64,000 nt of DNA from Blautia sp. An81 (lineage in GTDB: Bacteria > Bacillota > Clostridia > Lachnospirales > Lachnospiraceae). Made by a program: the position numbers and the translations under genes. Positions 16,389 through 25,375 of this stretch are shown here, in pieces (position 1 is the stretch's first letter; the number at the start of each line of letters is the position of its first letter). The stretch lies in assembly GCF_002161285.1 (NCBI RefSeq), contig NZ_NFHH01000005.1, forward strand, positions 1 to 64,000. Reading direction: 5' to 3'. Under the pieces are notes generated by a model. It did no database searches. It was not told the DNA's origin and was given only the letters and a program-made list of their open reading frames with translations.

Positions 16389-18725
16389 TTATGATCTTTT
16401 TTTCTTACCTATTATAAAAGTTACTGCTGCCAGGATCAAAGCTGCCGCTGCTGTTGCTGCATATAGGATGATCGGTGCATTATCACCGGTCTTTACCACA
16501 TGGGTTACCTTGGAAGAGCTGCTCTGATTTCCGGTTTTTCTGCTCTGACTGCTGCTGGTGCTTGTCTGGCTGCCGGAATTTCCAGAAGGCTGGATCACAC
16601 TCTGTCCTGAAGAAGAACTGCCAGTCTGAGAATTTCCAGTAGAGCTTGTTCCTGCGGAAGTACCGGAAGAACTGTTATTTCCAGTATTCTGACTGGAAGA
16701 ACCGCTCTGGGGAAGCTGTGTTCCCGGACCTACCAGCTGGCTTCCGCCTACGTTAAAGGGACTGAAAGAAGCAGTTTCAAAAGTCAGATACTCAATTCCT
16801 TCTATAGTAATGATCGTCAGATTACCCGGGTACTCCTCTGTAGGAAGGGTATAATATTCATACTCACTGTTTCCCAGATAATGGGCAATGGAAAGCTGTG
16901 AAAAGCTGTCTGCATTTTCCGGAAGGGGGATCATTACTCTTACTTTGTTTCCTTCGGGAATCTTATATTCCTCATTTTCCTTTAAATCCCAGAGCTTAAT
17001 CTCGTAGGCCGAAAGAATCTGGCCAATACCTGCATCTGGAAGCTGATCCAGCTCATCATTGTAGCTGACCTGAAGGTCCACATAATATGGAAGGAAGTCT
17101 CCTTCCACCCGCACTCCGGTATTCTCATCTATAAGACTTCCCACCGGAATAGCCTGAGGAATTTCCTGGGCAACTTCTCCGGTCTTTCCTTCCTCAGCCT
17201 GGACAAAATCTTCTTCTGTTTCCTGGGTATTTTCTTCCTGGGAAGCTTCCTCATCCTTGGAAGTTTCTTTCTCCTGATCGTTGGAAGATTCCTGAGACTC
17301 CTGTTCTTCTTCCTTCTGATCATTGGAAGTTCCCTGGTCCTCTTCTGCTGTTCCAGGATCTTTCTCCTCTGTATCAGGATTTTCTGTCTGGTCTTCTATA
17401 TTATCCTGATCTGATGCATTTTCCTGGTCTGAACCCGTCTGGTCCTGTTTGCCCTGTTCCGTATCTGCATCTTCTTTTGTGTTATCGCCGCTTTCCCCGT
17501 TTTCCTTTTCATTATCTTTATCTTTATCTGTGTTATCAGCCGGGGCGTTATCTGTATTGGAATCTTCTTTTAAGGATTCTACCAATACTTTCACTGTACG
17601 GATCACCTGATTTTTCTGGGCATCCCAGCCTTCTACCTGAGAATAATCCTTTCCTTCTATATCCGAAGGAGTAAAAACGACTTTTATCTCAGTCTCATAG
17701 GCTGTAGGAACAGTCTCCTCTTCCCATGCAAAAGAACCTTCTCCTGCAAATCCGGCCTTTCCAAAATCAAAATTTTTTATATCCTCTGGTTTGGAAAGTG
17801 TTATCTCTCCAGGAACTGTTACAGAGCCTGCAGCAGGAACAGTCTCCTCCGGTTCCTGTTCCTCGGGAGTTTCAGGCGCTTCCACAGTTTCTTCCGGAGG
17901 CGTCTGTTCCTGGGTATTATTTTCCCCAGTATCCCCTTCCGAAGAGGCAGGCTCAGAAGGTTTCAAAGACTCTACAGTCACTTCTACATTTCTTATCACT
18001 GCTCCTTTTGCCGCATCCCAGCCTTCTACCTTGGAATAGTCGTAGTTTTTGGTATCTGCAGGGGTGAAGATCACCTGAACCGTAATCTGATATTCTTCAG
18101 GCGCTGTCTGAGAAGCCCAGGCAAAAGAGCCTTCTCCGGAAAAACCTGCTGCAGCAAAATCAAAGGAATTCCATGCTTCTGGCGATGCTATGGTGACCTG
18201 AGAATTCATAGTTATCTGACCGGCTTTTTTGGCTTCTGTCTTTGTTCCCTGGACAAAGGCTTCCTTTCCAAGCTCGGCACCTGAGGTATCCACATCTGAA
18301 GACTGGAGATTTCCTCCTGTCAGAGTCAGCTTTCCTTTTCCTGTGATCTTCATAATTGCTCCGGTATAACCATCGGCCCTTTTAATCTGTACTCCTTCAG
18401 GAATTGTTACAGCTTTCTCGCTGGATATAGTCACCGGACCGCATACCAGAATGGTTCCCTTGCTGCCAGCCAGCTTTAAGGCCTGGTCAATGGAAGACAC
18501 TGCTTTTTCCTTCGTAGTTCCGTCTCCCTGATTATCTCCTGACAAAGTCCCGTTCAGGTAAACAGAAACACCTGTTCCGGAGTTTTCCGTCTGAGAGCTT
18601 TCTGCGGCATAGACAGGCACAGCTGAAACCGCCTCGCCTACAGTGCCGGCTGCCATAACAGAGGCAAGCGTAAGACTTAAAACATTGGCGGTCACTTTAT
18701 GTAAACCTTTTTTATTTCTATTCAT
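16389..18725 (-). CDS. large wall-anchored surface protein with repeats
   Basis: A 778-residue exported protein. It has a Sec signal peptide (MNRNKKGLHK, hydrophobic core, cleavage after PVYA). A short region resembling the start of a right-handed beta-helix follows (YLNGTLSGDNQGDGTTKEKA). Two ~85-residue repeats come next, each with F[DF].AGF.GEGSFAW, VIFTP or VVFTP, and KVEGWDA or QVEGWDA. Then there is a ~150-residue acidic low-complexity Glu/Asp/Gln/Asn/Thr segment, a globular domain (about 545-680), a Ser/Gly/Thr/Asn/Gln stalk, and a C-terminal signal: VKTGDN, hydrophobic helix, KKKRS tail. The last part resembles the (P)KTGD-type sortase sorting signals of Firmicutes. Start at ATG 18725 is supported by AGGAAAGGG 10 nt upstream. 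Ligand unknown. Confidence 0.75.
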   Translation of the reverse strand: MNRNKKGLHKVTANVLSLTLASVMAAGTVGEAVSAVPVYAAESSQTENSGTGVSVYLNGTLSGDNQGDGTTKEKAVSSIDQALKLAGSKGTILVCGPVTISSEKAVTIPEGVQIKRADGYTGAIMKITGKGKLTLTGGNLQSSDVDTSGAELGKEAFVQGTKTEAKKAGQITMNSQVTIASPEAWNSFDFAAAGFSGEGSFAWASQTAPEEYQITVQVIFTPADTKNYDYSKVEGWDAAKGAVIRNVEVTVESLKPSEPASSEGDTGENNTQEQTPPEETVEAPETPEEQEPEETVPAAGSVTVPGEITLSKPEDIKNFDFGKAGFAGEGSFAWEEETVPTAYETEIKVVFTPSDIEGKDYSQVEGWDAQKNQVIRTVKVLVESLKEDSNTDNAPADNTDKDKDNEKENGESGDNTKEDADTEQGKQDQTGSDQENASDQDNIEDQTENPDTEEKDPGTAEEDQGTSNDQKEEEQESQESSNDQEKETSKDEEASQEENTQETEEDFVQAEEGKTGEVAQEIPQAIPVGSLIDENTGVRVEGDFLPYYVDLQVSYNDELDQLPDAGIGQILSAYEIKLWDLKENEEYKIPEGNKVRVMIPLPENADSFSQLSIAHYLGNSEYEYYTLPTEEYPGNLTIITIEGIEYLTFETASFSPFNVGGSQLVGPGTQLPQSGSSSQNTGNNSSSGTSAGTSSTGNSQTGSSSSGQSVIQPSGNSGSQTSTSSSQSRKTGNQSSSSKVTHVVKTGDNAPIILYAATAAAALILAAVTFIIGKKKRS

Positions 18726-18864
18726 GAATAACATTCCCTTTCCTATTGTTGCAAAAGCTGAATTTTTTATATTCATTATAAACCTATATTTAACTCTGCC
18801 TAAGTATATCACAGTTTTCCATTTTTCGACACCCCCTAAAAACAACTTTTTTCAACCGGTTTTG

Positions 18865-18893
18865 TTGCAATCCCTGCAAAAATCATGTATATT
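18865..18893 (+). promoter_or_regulatory. candidate promoter for the CNNM/CorC gene
   Basis: TTGCAA (18865-18870), 17 nt, TATATT (18888-18893), about 90 nt upstream of the TTG start. It sits in the divergent spacer between the surface-protein gene and this gene. Moderate match. Confidence 0.45.
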
Positions 18894-18983
18894 ATAGAGA
18901 TATCAGGGTCTCATCCCTATGGTCATATGACTCTTTGTCATGCCAGTATCTACAAATTCAAAAATTCAAAGGAGTTGAATAAG

Positions 18984-20258
18984 TTGGATTCCAGTGATGC
19001 CATACAGTTTCTGGTCCTGATTATTTTAATTTGTCTTTCGGCATTTTTCTCATCAGCAGAAACTTCTATGACAACCGTTAACAAAATACGCATACAGACC
19101 CTTGCCCAGGAGGGTGACAGCCGGGCTTCTACTCTCTTAAAAGTAATAGAAAATCCCGGAAAGCTGCTGAGCACCATACTGGTCGGCAACAATATAGTGA
19201 ATCTTTCCGCATCCTCCCTGGCTACTACGCTGACCATGCGCCTCTTTGGCAATGCGGCAGTAAGTATCAGCACCGGAATCATTACCCTGCTGGTTCTGAT
19301 CTTCGGAGAGATTACTCCTAAAACCTTGGCATCCCTAAACGGTGAACGTCTGGCTTTGGCCTATGCCAAACCTATACGGATTCTGATGGTCATTATGACT
19401 CCGGTCATCTTCCTTATGAACCGGTTTTCCGGAGGAGTGCTTAAGATTCTTGGGGCAGATGCCCAACCAAAAAGCAATACTATTACAGAAATGGAGCTTC
19501 GTACACTGGTCAACGTTGGGCATGAAGAGGGCGTCATAAAAACAGAAGAACGGCAGATGATCTACAATGTCTTTGATTTTGACGATTCCAGAGCGGAAGA
19601 TGTTATGGTTCCCCGGATAGATGTAACATTTGCCGATATCAATAGTTCCTATGAAGATCTGATTCAGCTGTTCCGGGAGGAAAAGCATACCCGCTTTCCT
19701 GTATACAAAGACAGCACAGACCACATTGTAGGAATTGCCAACATCAAGGATCTTCTTTTGTGTGATAAGGAAAATTTCTCTCTGGAGAAAATCCTTCGGG
19801 AGCCTTATTTCACCTATGAATCGAAAAAGACTTCTGAACTTCTCATGGATATGAAAGAAAATTCCGTATCCTTTGCCATTGTCCTGGATGAATACGGAGC
19901 GACTTCCGGTATCATCACTCTGGAGAATCTGGTGGAAGAGATTGTGGGGGATATCCATGATGAATATGAAGATCAGGAAGAAGAAGAGGTAAAAGAAATC
20001 CTGCCTGAGAGAGAATACATTGTTCTGGGTTCTTCCCGTTTGGATGACTTGGATGAACTTCTTTCCCTGAACATTGAGTCTCAGGATTATGATTCTATCG
20101 GCGGCTATATCATTGAACAGCTGGACCGTTTCCCGGAAGAGGGTGAGTCTGTTACAACGGAATCTGGTATACGTCTTGTGGTAGATAAGGCAGATCGGAC
20201 CCGTATCGAAAAAGTCCACATTTACCTTCCTCCAAGAGAAAAAGAAGAAGCAGAATAA
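18984..20258 (+). CDS. CNNM/CorC-type membrane protein with CBS pair
   Basis: A 424-residue protein of the hemolysin C/CorC group. An N-terminal DUF21 (CNNM) domain has about four membrane helices (residues 5-180; NPGKLLSTILVGNN and GEITPKTLA are characteristic). Two CBS repeats follow (about 205-320; VPRIDVTFADI and DEYGATSGIITLENLVEEI), then a CorC_HlyC domain at the C-terminus. Relatives take part in Mg2+ or other divalent cation efflux/homeostasis. I use TTG 18984, because AAAGGAG is 9 nt upstream and the preceding 33 codons read through non-coding sequence without a ribosome site. Confidence 0.88.
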   Translation: MDSSDAIQFLVLIILICLSAFFSSAETSMTTVNKIRIQTLAQEGDSRASTLLKVIENPGKLLSTILVGNNIVNLSASSLATTLTMRLFGNAAVSISTGIITLLVLIFGEITPKTLASLNGERLALAYAKPIRILMVIMTPVIFLMNRFSGGVLKILGADAQPKSNTITEMELRTLVNVGHEEGVIKTEERQMIYNVFDFDDSRAEDVMVPRIDVTFADINSSYEDLIQLFREEKHTRFPVYKDSTDHIVGIANIKDLLLCDKENFSLEKILREPYFTYESKKTSELLMDMKENSVSFAIVLDEYGATSGIITLENLVEEIVGDIHDEYEDQEEEEVKEILPEREYIVLGSSRLDDLDELLSLNIESQDYDSIGGYIIEQLDRFPEEGESVTTESGIRLVVDKADRTRIEKVHIYLPPREKEEAE

Positions 20259-20302
20259 AAATAAAAAAGAAAAAACGTATTAGGAAAGGACATTTTATTA
20301 TT

Positions 20303-21022
20303 ATGAGCAGTTTTTTTAATATGGACAGCCCCATCATGCGTTTTCTGTCCAGAGTTTGCGATCTGATCATTTTGAACCTTCTGGCAATTGCCTGCTGTAT
20401 TCCCATTGTAACAGCAGGGGCTTCTATTACCGCCCTCTTTTCTGTTACACTGAAAATGGTCAAAGGGGAAGAGTCTTATATTTTCAAAGGGTTTTTCAAA
20501 GGGTTTAAGGAAAACTTTAAACAGTCTACCATTATCTGGCTGATCCTGCTGGTCCTGGGACTTTTCCTTTTCATTGATTACCGGGCAGCAACCATTCTGC
20601 CAGGAAATATGAAAAGTATTTTTCAGGTATTGATTGGCGCTATTGTTGTTATTTATTCAATGGTATTTACTTATATTTTTCCCTACACAGCAAGATTCCG
20701 CAATGATATCAAGAATATTTTCAAAAACTCCCTGCTGATTGCAGTGCTGAATCTCCCCTGGACTCTTGTAATGATCATTTGTCCTCTGGCTTTATTCATT
20801 GTTACCTTCCTTACTACCACAACACTGGTATACGGAAGTATGATCTGGATTCTGCTGGGCTTTGCAACCGTCGCTTATTTTAACTCTATCATCTTCCGCA
20901 AGGTTTTCGCCAAATACGAGCCTAAAGAAGAGGAGGAAGATCAGGGCATTCCGGATTCTTACGAACTTCCTGAAGACATTCCGGAGCAGCTGCCAGACCA
21001 GGATAATACTGCTGCCAAATAG
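20303..21022 (+). CDS. DUF624 (YesL-like) membrane protein
   Basis: A 239-residue integral membrane protein. It begins MSSFFNMDSPIMRFLSRVCD, the typical DUF624 opening, and has about five hydrophobic helices between residues 20 and 205, ending with an acidic, proline-containing cytoplasmic tail (KEEEEDQGIPDSYELPEDIP). Family members such as YesL often sit beside carbohydrate ABC transporters; here there is no such neighbour and the function is unknown. AGGAAAGGA lies upstream of the ATG, 44 nt after the CNNM gene, so the two are probably co-transcribed. Confidence 0.8.
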   Translation: MSSFFNMDSPIMRFLSRVCDLIILNLLAIACCIPIVTAGASITALFSVTLKMVKGEESYIFKGFFKGFKENFKQSTIIWLILLVLGLFLFIDYRAATILPGNMKSIFQVLIGAIVVIYSMVFTYIFPYTARFRNDIKNIFKNSLLIAVLNLPWTLVMIICPLALFIVTFLTTTTLVYGSMIWILLGFATVAYFNSIIFRKVFAKYEPKEEEEDQGIPDSYELPEDIPEQLPDQDNTAAK

Positions 21023-21052
21023 CAGGGTCTGCAAAAATTAAAATCAGAAAAT

Positions 21053-21117
21053 AAAACAGGAATATTTATACGGTATTTTTGTAATGATACCAGGTATAGA
21101 TGTTCCTGTTTTTTTGT
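21053..21117 (+). terminator. terminator after the DUF624 gene
   Basis: AAAACAGGAA (from 21053) pairs with TTCCTGTT (21103-21110), with a second nested hairpin (TACGGTAT / ATGATACC) inside, followed by a run of seven or more T. It isolates the pfl operon from the gene before it. Confidence 0.7.
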
Positions 21118-21142
21118 TTTTGATTCTGTACATCTTATAATC

Positions 21143-21171
21143 TTGACTTTTTTAATCTGGTACTATACAAT
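21143..21171 (+). promoter_or_regulatory. promoter of the pfl operon
   Basis: TTGACT (21143-21148), exactly 17 nt, TACAAT (21166-21171). It lies about 70 nt upstream of the pflB start and directly before the dyad at 21184-21201. Confidence 0.7.
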
Positions 21172-21179
21172 CCACATAT

Positions 21180-21212
21180 AGATTTAGTTACTTGTAACTA
21201 ACTACCAAATCT
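21180..21212 (+). promoter_or_regulatory. dyad operator or leader hairpin before pflB
   Basis: TTAGTTA (21184-21190) and TAACTAA (21195-21201) are perfect complementary arms around CTTG. A second outer pair, AGATTT (21180-21185) and AAATCT (21207-21212), can extend it. Being just past the -10 box it would overlap the transcription start, a usual place for a repressor. A similar dyad is found before the flavodoxin operon at 61847. The binding protein is unknown; the half-site resembles those of DtxR-family metal regulators. Confidence 0.55.
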
Positions 21213-21241
21213 AGAAATTTTTACCAAAGGAGGCAATACAC

Positions 21242-23323
21242 ATGTATAAAGAATGGGAGTCTTTTCACAGCGGCATCTGGGAAAAGGAAATCAATGTCCG
21301 AGACTTTATCCAAAAAAACTATACCCCCTATGATGGAAAGGAAAATTTCCTTCAGGGACCTACCCAGAGGACCAAAGACCTGTGGGAACAGGTTCTGGAG
21401 CTTACAAAAGAAGAGCAGGCCAAGGGAGGTGTTCTGGATATGGATACAAAAATCATATCTACGATTACCTCCCATGGCCCTGGTTATCTGAATAAAGAAA
21501 AAGAAACCATTGTAGGCTTCCAGACAGATAAACCTTTTAAACGTTCTCTCCAGCCTTACGGGGGTATCCGTATGGCCATAAAAGCCTGTGAGGACAACGG
21601 CTACCATGTAGACCCTCAGGTAGTAGAATTCTTCACCAAGCACAGAAAAACCCACAACGACGGGGTTTTTGACGCTTATACCCCGGAAATGCGGGCCTGC
21701 CGTTCCAGCCATATTATCACCGGCCTTCCAGACGCTTACGGACGGGGCCGTATCATCGGTGACTACCGGAGAGTAGCTCTCTATGGAGTGGACCGGCTTA
21801 TTGAAGACAAGCAGCATCAGAAGGATACCACCAGAACTATTATGTACTCTGACGTTACCAGAGAAAGAGAAGAGCTTTCCGAGCAGATCAAGGCATTAAA
21901 AGAGCTGAAAGAGCTTGGAAATATCTATGGTTTCGATATCTCCAGACCGGCTGCCAATGTTCAGGAGGCCATTCAGTGGCTGTATTTCGGCTATCTGGCC
22001 GCAATCAAGGAGCAGAACGGCGCTGCCATGTCTCTTGGAAGAACCTCCACTTTCCTGGATATCTACGCCCAGCGGGATCTCCAGAATGGCACCTTTACAG
22101 AAGAAGAAATCCAGGAGTTTGTGGACCATTTCATTATGAAGCTGCGCCTTGTAAAATTTGCCAGAACTCCGGAATACAACGCTCTGTTCTCCGGAGACCC
22201 TACCTGGGTCACAGAATCTATCGGGGGCATGGGTATAGATGGCCGTCACATGGTAACAAAAATGTCCTACCGCTATCTTCACACCCTGGAAAACCTGGGA
22301 ACAGCTCCGGAACCAAACCTTACCGTACTTTGGTCCACAAAGCTTCCCATGAACTTTAAACGTTTTTGTGCCAAGACCTCAATTATGTCCTCTTCAATCC
22401 AGTATGAGAATGATGACCTTATGCGGGTAACCCATGGAGATGACTACGCCATTGCCTGCTGCGTGTCTTCGATGCGTGTAGGAAAAGAAATGCAGTTCTT
22501 CGGAGCCAGAGCCAATCTGGCTAAGTGCCTACTCTATGCTATTAATGGAGGAGTGGATGAAATTTCCAAGAAACAGGTAGGTCCTAAGTACCGTCCTATT
22601 ACTTCTGAATATCTGGATTATGAAGAGGTTATAGAACGTTTCCGGGATATGATGAAGTGGCTGGCCCAGGTCTATGTAAACACCTTGAACATCATCCACT
22701 ATATGCACGACAAATATTCCTATGAGAGGCTGCAGATGGCCCTTCATGACAAGAAAGTGACACGCTGGTTTGCCACTGGGATCGCAGGACTTTCTGTAGT
22801 GGCCGATTCCCTCTCCGCCATTAAATATGCCAAAGTAAAAGCCATCAGAGATGAAGACGGAATCGCTGTAGATTATGAGATTCAGGGAGACTTTCCTAAA
22901 TACGGAAATGATGATGACCGGGCAGACAGTATTGCCTATGATATTGTTCACGAATTTATGTCCTATATAAAAGGAAATCACACTTACCGGGGCGGCATCC
23001 CCACAACATCTATCCTTACCATTACCTCAAATGTGGTATATGGCAAGGCTACTGGCTCCACCCCTGACGGCAGAAAGGCCGGAGAAGCCTTTGCACCGGG
23101 AGCAAATCCTATGCATCACAGAGACAGCCACGGTGCCGTTGCTTCTTTAAGCTCTGTATCCAAGCTGCCCTTTATGGACGCCCAGGATGGTATTTCCAAT
23201 ACTTTCTCCATTATTCCCGGCGCTTTGGGCAAAGATGACGCCATTTTCTTCGACGATATTACTTTTGAACTGGGAAAAGACTGCGCCTGCTGCGAACCTG
23301 GCTCAGAATTAGAAATCGAATAA
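21242..23323 (+). CDS. pflB: pyruvate formate-lyase, catalytic part lacking the glycyl-radical domain
   Basis: Formate C-acetyltransferase body of 693 residues, which would convert pyruvate and CoA to acetyl-CoA and formate. The catalytic cysteine pair is present ([15 protein letters not shown] near residue 400), as are [35 protein letters not shown] (in pieces) and the [20 protein letters not shown] segment near 600. It stops where normal PFL (about 750 residues) would continue into the glycyl-radical loop; instead it ends in an unusual Cys-rich tail, [15 protein letters not shown]. The missing domain is encoded by the next gene, 33 nt downstream, with its own AAGGAGG. AAAGGAGG precedes this ATG. 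I read this as a true two-gene PFL rather than sequencing error. Confidence 0.9.
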   Translation: MYKEWESFHSGIWEKEINVRDFIQKNYTPYDGKENFLQGPTQRTKDLWEQVLELTKEEQAKGGVLDMDTKIISTITSHGPGYLNKEKETIVGFQTDKPFKRSLQPYGGIRMAIKACEDNGYHVDPQVVEFFTKHRKTHNDGVFDAYTPEMRACRSSHIITGLPDAYGRGRIIGDYRRVALYGVDRLIEDKQHQKDTTRTIMYSDVTREREELSEQIKALKELKELGNIYGFDISRPAANVQEAIQWLYFGYLAAIKEQNGAAMSLGRTSTFLDIYAQRDLQNGTFTEEEIQEFVDHFIMKLRLVKFARTPEYNALFSGDPTWVTESIGGMGIDGRHMVTKMSYRYLHTLENLGTAPEPNLTVLWSTKLPMNFKRFCAKTSIMSSSIQYENDDLMRVTHGDDYAIACCVSSMRVGKEMQFFGARANLAKCLLYAINGGVDEISKKQVGPKYRPITSEYLDYEEVIERFRDMMKWLAQVYVNTLNIIHYMHDKYSYERLQMALHDKKVTRWFATGIAGLSVVADSLSAIKYAKVKAIRDEDGIAVDYEIQGDFPKYGNDDDRADSIAYDIVHEFMSYIKGNHTYRGGIPTTSILTITSNVVYGKATGSTPDGRKAGEAFAPGANPMHHRDSHGAVASLSSVSKLPFMDAQDGISNTFSIIPGALGKDDAIFFDDITFELGKDCACCEPGSELEIE

Positions 23324-23356
23324 TCAAAACACACAAATTCAAGGAGGAATCTTTTT

Positions 23357-23599
23357 ATGAAAATAAGTGACGCACAGATCGATAACCTGGTAGGGCTGCT
23401 GGACGGCTATGCAGAAAAAGGAGGACACCACTTAAACGTAAATGTCTTCACAAAAGAAACCCTTCTGGATGCCCAGAAGCATCCGGAAAAATATCCTCAG
23501 CTTACGGTACGCGTATCCGGATATGCGGTAAATTTCCATAAGCTGACAAAAGAACAGCAGGACGAAGTAATCTCCCGTACCTTCCATGAAGGAATGTAA
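23357..23599 (+). CDS. grcA: separate glycyl-radical domain of pyruvate formate-lyase (GrcA-like)
   Basis: An 80-residue protein equal to the C-terminal domain of PFL. The radical site lies in [10 protein letters not shown] near residue 52-61 (the Gly is the radical carrier), preceded by [10 protein letters not shown] and HPEKYPQLT and followed by the usual [13 protein letters not shown] ending. In E. coli, YfiD/GrcA is a spare domain that rescues oxygen-cleaved PFL; here the main enzyme has no such domain of its own, so this protein must be an essential subunit if the enzyme works. It has its own start (ATG 23357) and AAGGAGG 9 nt upstream. It overlaps pflA by 14 nt. Confidence 0.92.
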   Translation: MKISDAQIDNLVGLLDGYAEKGGHHLNVNVFTKETLLDAQKHPEKYPQLTVRVSGYAVNFHKLTKEQQDEVISRTFHEGM

Positions 23600-24350
23600 A
23601 GACAGAGGATTTATCCACTCCATAGAGAGCTTCGGTACAGTTGACGGCCCTGGAATACGCCTGACGGTGTTCTTCCAGGGCTGTCCCATGCGGTGTCTGT
23701 ACTGCCACAATCCGGATACCTGGGCCCCTGGCAGGGGGACTCCTATGACAGTGGAAGAAATTCTGGAAATCTATAGAAAAAACAAAAGTTTTTATCAGAA
23801 AGGCGGCATTACCGCCACTGGAGGAGAACCTCTTATGCAGCTTTCCTTTCTCACGGAGCTGTTTGAAAAGGCCAGGGCCGAAGATATCCACACCTGCCTG
23901 GACACTTCAGGAATCCTCTTTAGACGGAGCCGCAAAGAGGAGTACCAAAGGCTTCTGAAATCTACCCGGCTGATCCTTCTGGATATCAAACATGCTTTCC
24001 CGGAGGAGCACAAAAAACTCACCGGACAGCCTCAGGCCCCGGTGCTGGATTTTCTGGATCTTACTGCAGAGGAAAAAGTACCAGTGATCATCCGCCATGT
24101 GATTGTAAAAGGGTTCACCGATTCTCCCAAAGAACTGGAGGAAGTGGGGAAGCTCCTTGCCAGGTATCCAAATATAAAGGGCCTGGAGGTCCTTCCCTAC
24201 CACAACATGGGGGAACAGAAATATGAAAGCCTGAATCTTCCTTATCCTTTAAAAGGCATGGAAAATCTTTCTCAGGATGAGGCGGCCAAAGCCAGAAAGA
24301 TCATTCTGGAGAGTTTTCAGCGGCATCGTTCTCCCTCATCTCTCTCATAA
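23586..24350 (+). CDS. pflA: pyruvate formate-lyase activating enzyme
   Basis: Radical SAM glycine-radical activase of 254 residues. The cluster motif CPMRCLYC (CxxxCxxC) is near residue 33-40, preceded by [19 protein letters not shown], which is nearly invariant in PflA; GGEPLMQ lies near 79. It would abstract the hydrogen from the glycine of the 80-residue subunit encoded just before it. The start overlaps that gene by 14 nt, so the three genes form one translational unit. Its 3' end overlaps the convergent ydcF-like gene by 50 nt. Confidence 0.95.
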   Translation: MKECKDRGFIHSIESFGTVDGPGIRLTVFFQGCPMRCLYCHNPDTWAPGRGTPMTVEEILEIYRKNKSFYQKGGITATGGEPLMQLSFLTELFEKARAEDIHTCLDTSGILFRRSRKEEYQRLLKSTRLILLDIKHAFPEEHKKLTGQPQAPVLDFLDLTAEEKVPVIIRHVIVKGFTDSPKELEEVGKLLARYPNIKGLEVLPYHNMGEQKYESLNLPYPLKGMENLSQDEAAKARKIILESFQRHRSPSSLS

Positions 24351-24927
24351 TATCATGAAACTGAATACCGATCCTTTCAATCTCGCCCAGGACAATCTTG
24401 GTTCCTTTTTCTGTAAGGAACCAGTTTTCTCTGGTCACATCACTTTCTCTCACCGGACACACCAGAAATCTGGTGTCCGGGAAGAGAAGCTGATAATAAA
24501 GAAGACTCCTTCTGGCATGATAAGGCTTGCAGCAAAGGATGGCCCTGTGGATTTCCATGCCCAGGCTGTCTGTGACCTTTCTGGAATAAATAGCGTTTTC
24601 ATAAGTGTAAGTGGCCTGATCTTCTTTTAATACAGCCTTTTCCGGCACCTGCTGCTTTATGAGAACTTCCTTTAAAAACTCCCATTCTGTCTCATAATCT
24701 CCGGGATACATCCAGGCCTTTTCCTGAACGCCTCCGAAATGCCCGGTCAAAATGCTGTACCGCCCGGAAGGCAGGATATAAGGGGCATATCCTCTGTGGT
24801 AAAGACCTGCCGCCTCCTCTGCAAGCTGGGGAAAGCCGCTGCCGGGAATAAAAATGATGTCCGCCTTCTCCGGCAGATCCTCTACAAAAATAAACTCTGT
24901 AAGCTGCTCTAAAAATTTCTGGTTCAT
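24301..24927 (-). CDS. YdcF family (DUF218) protein
   Basis: A 208-residue protein with the DUF218 layout: FIPGSGFPQLAEEAAGLY near residue 26, an ILPSG turn near 52, ATYTYENAIYSRKV near 108 (the family's T-x-E-N segment), and a CKPYHARRSLLYYQ helix near 133. The family is found in envelope biology (ElyC, SanA) and in soluble YdcF proteins that bind SAM; this one lacks a membrane anchor, so it resembles YdcF. The gene faces pflA and their last 50 nt overlap, with no terminator between them. Confidence 0.75.
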   Translation of the reverse strand: MNQKFLEQLTEFIFVEDLPEKADIIFIPGSGFPQLAEEAAGLYHRGYAPYILPSGRYSILTGHFGGVQEKAWMYPGDYETEWEFLKEVLIKQQVPEKAVLKEDQATYTYENAIYSRKVTDSLGMEIHRAILCCKPYHARRSLLYYQLLFPDTRFLVCPVRESDVTRENWFLTEKGTKIVLGEIERIGIQFHDIMREMRENDAAENSPE

Positions 24928-25007
24928 ATATCTTCTCCCGTTCTTTTATCACTTTATCTCCATGTAACTTCTGCCTTCCCGGCAGGGCAGCACTAAAGGC
25001 CCTCTTC

Positions 25008-25280
25008 TTATTTCAGAATGTCTTTATATTCCTCATGGCTGTCAAACCACTTTATCGCATAGGAACAGCTAAGGACTGCCTTTTTCCCTTCTTTCCGGAT
25101 TTGTCTGGCAGCTGCCTCCATAAGCTTTCCTGCCATTCCCATTCCTCTGAGGGAAGAATCCACAAACGTATGATTAATGTTCACGGTATCTTCATCAATA
25201 GGAGGAAAGGTTACTTCTCCCTTTTTTTCCTGATTCTCGTCAAAATACTCTACCTTGTAATCTCCTGTTATGATTCCCAT
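25008..25280 (-). CDS. small GNAT acetyltransferase (YjdJ/NATD1-like)
   Basis: A 90-residue minimal GNAT-fold protein. The acetyl-CoA pyrophosphate loop is visible as SSLRGMGMAGKLM near residue 43-55; the preceding strand INHTFVD and the ending SCSYAIKWFDSHEEYKDIL match the small NATD1/YjdJ group. Substrate unknown. It stands alone, 80 nt downstream of the ydcF-like gene's start and 95 nt from asnB's end. Confidence 0.8.
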   Translation of the reverse strand: MGIITGDYKVEYFDENQEKKGEVTFPPIDEDTVNINHTFVDSSLRGMGMAGKLMEAAARQIRKEGKKAVLSCSYAIKWFDSHEEYKDILK

Positions 25281-25375
25281 AGCTTTCTCCTTTTTCGTTT
25301 TCTATATTCTACCATGAATCCCTTTCTGCAACAACCGTATACTGCCATGGCATTTATCCAGGAATACCTGCACAT

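Noticed and set aside
16560-16720. Ser/Gly codon-rich stretch as a repeat array
   Set aside because: It encodes the wall-spanning linker of the surface protein and has no unit length.
23300-23360. Sequencing frameshift as explanation of the split pflB
   Set aside because: The break includes a stop, 33 non-coding bases with a consensus ribosome site and a new ATG; a one- or two-base error would not create this.
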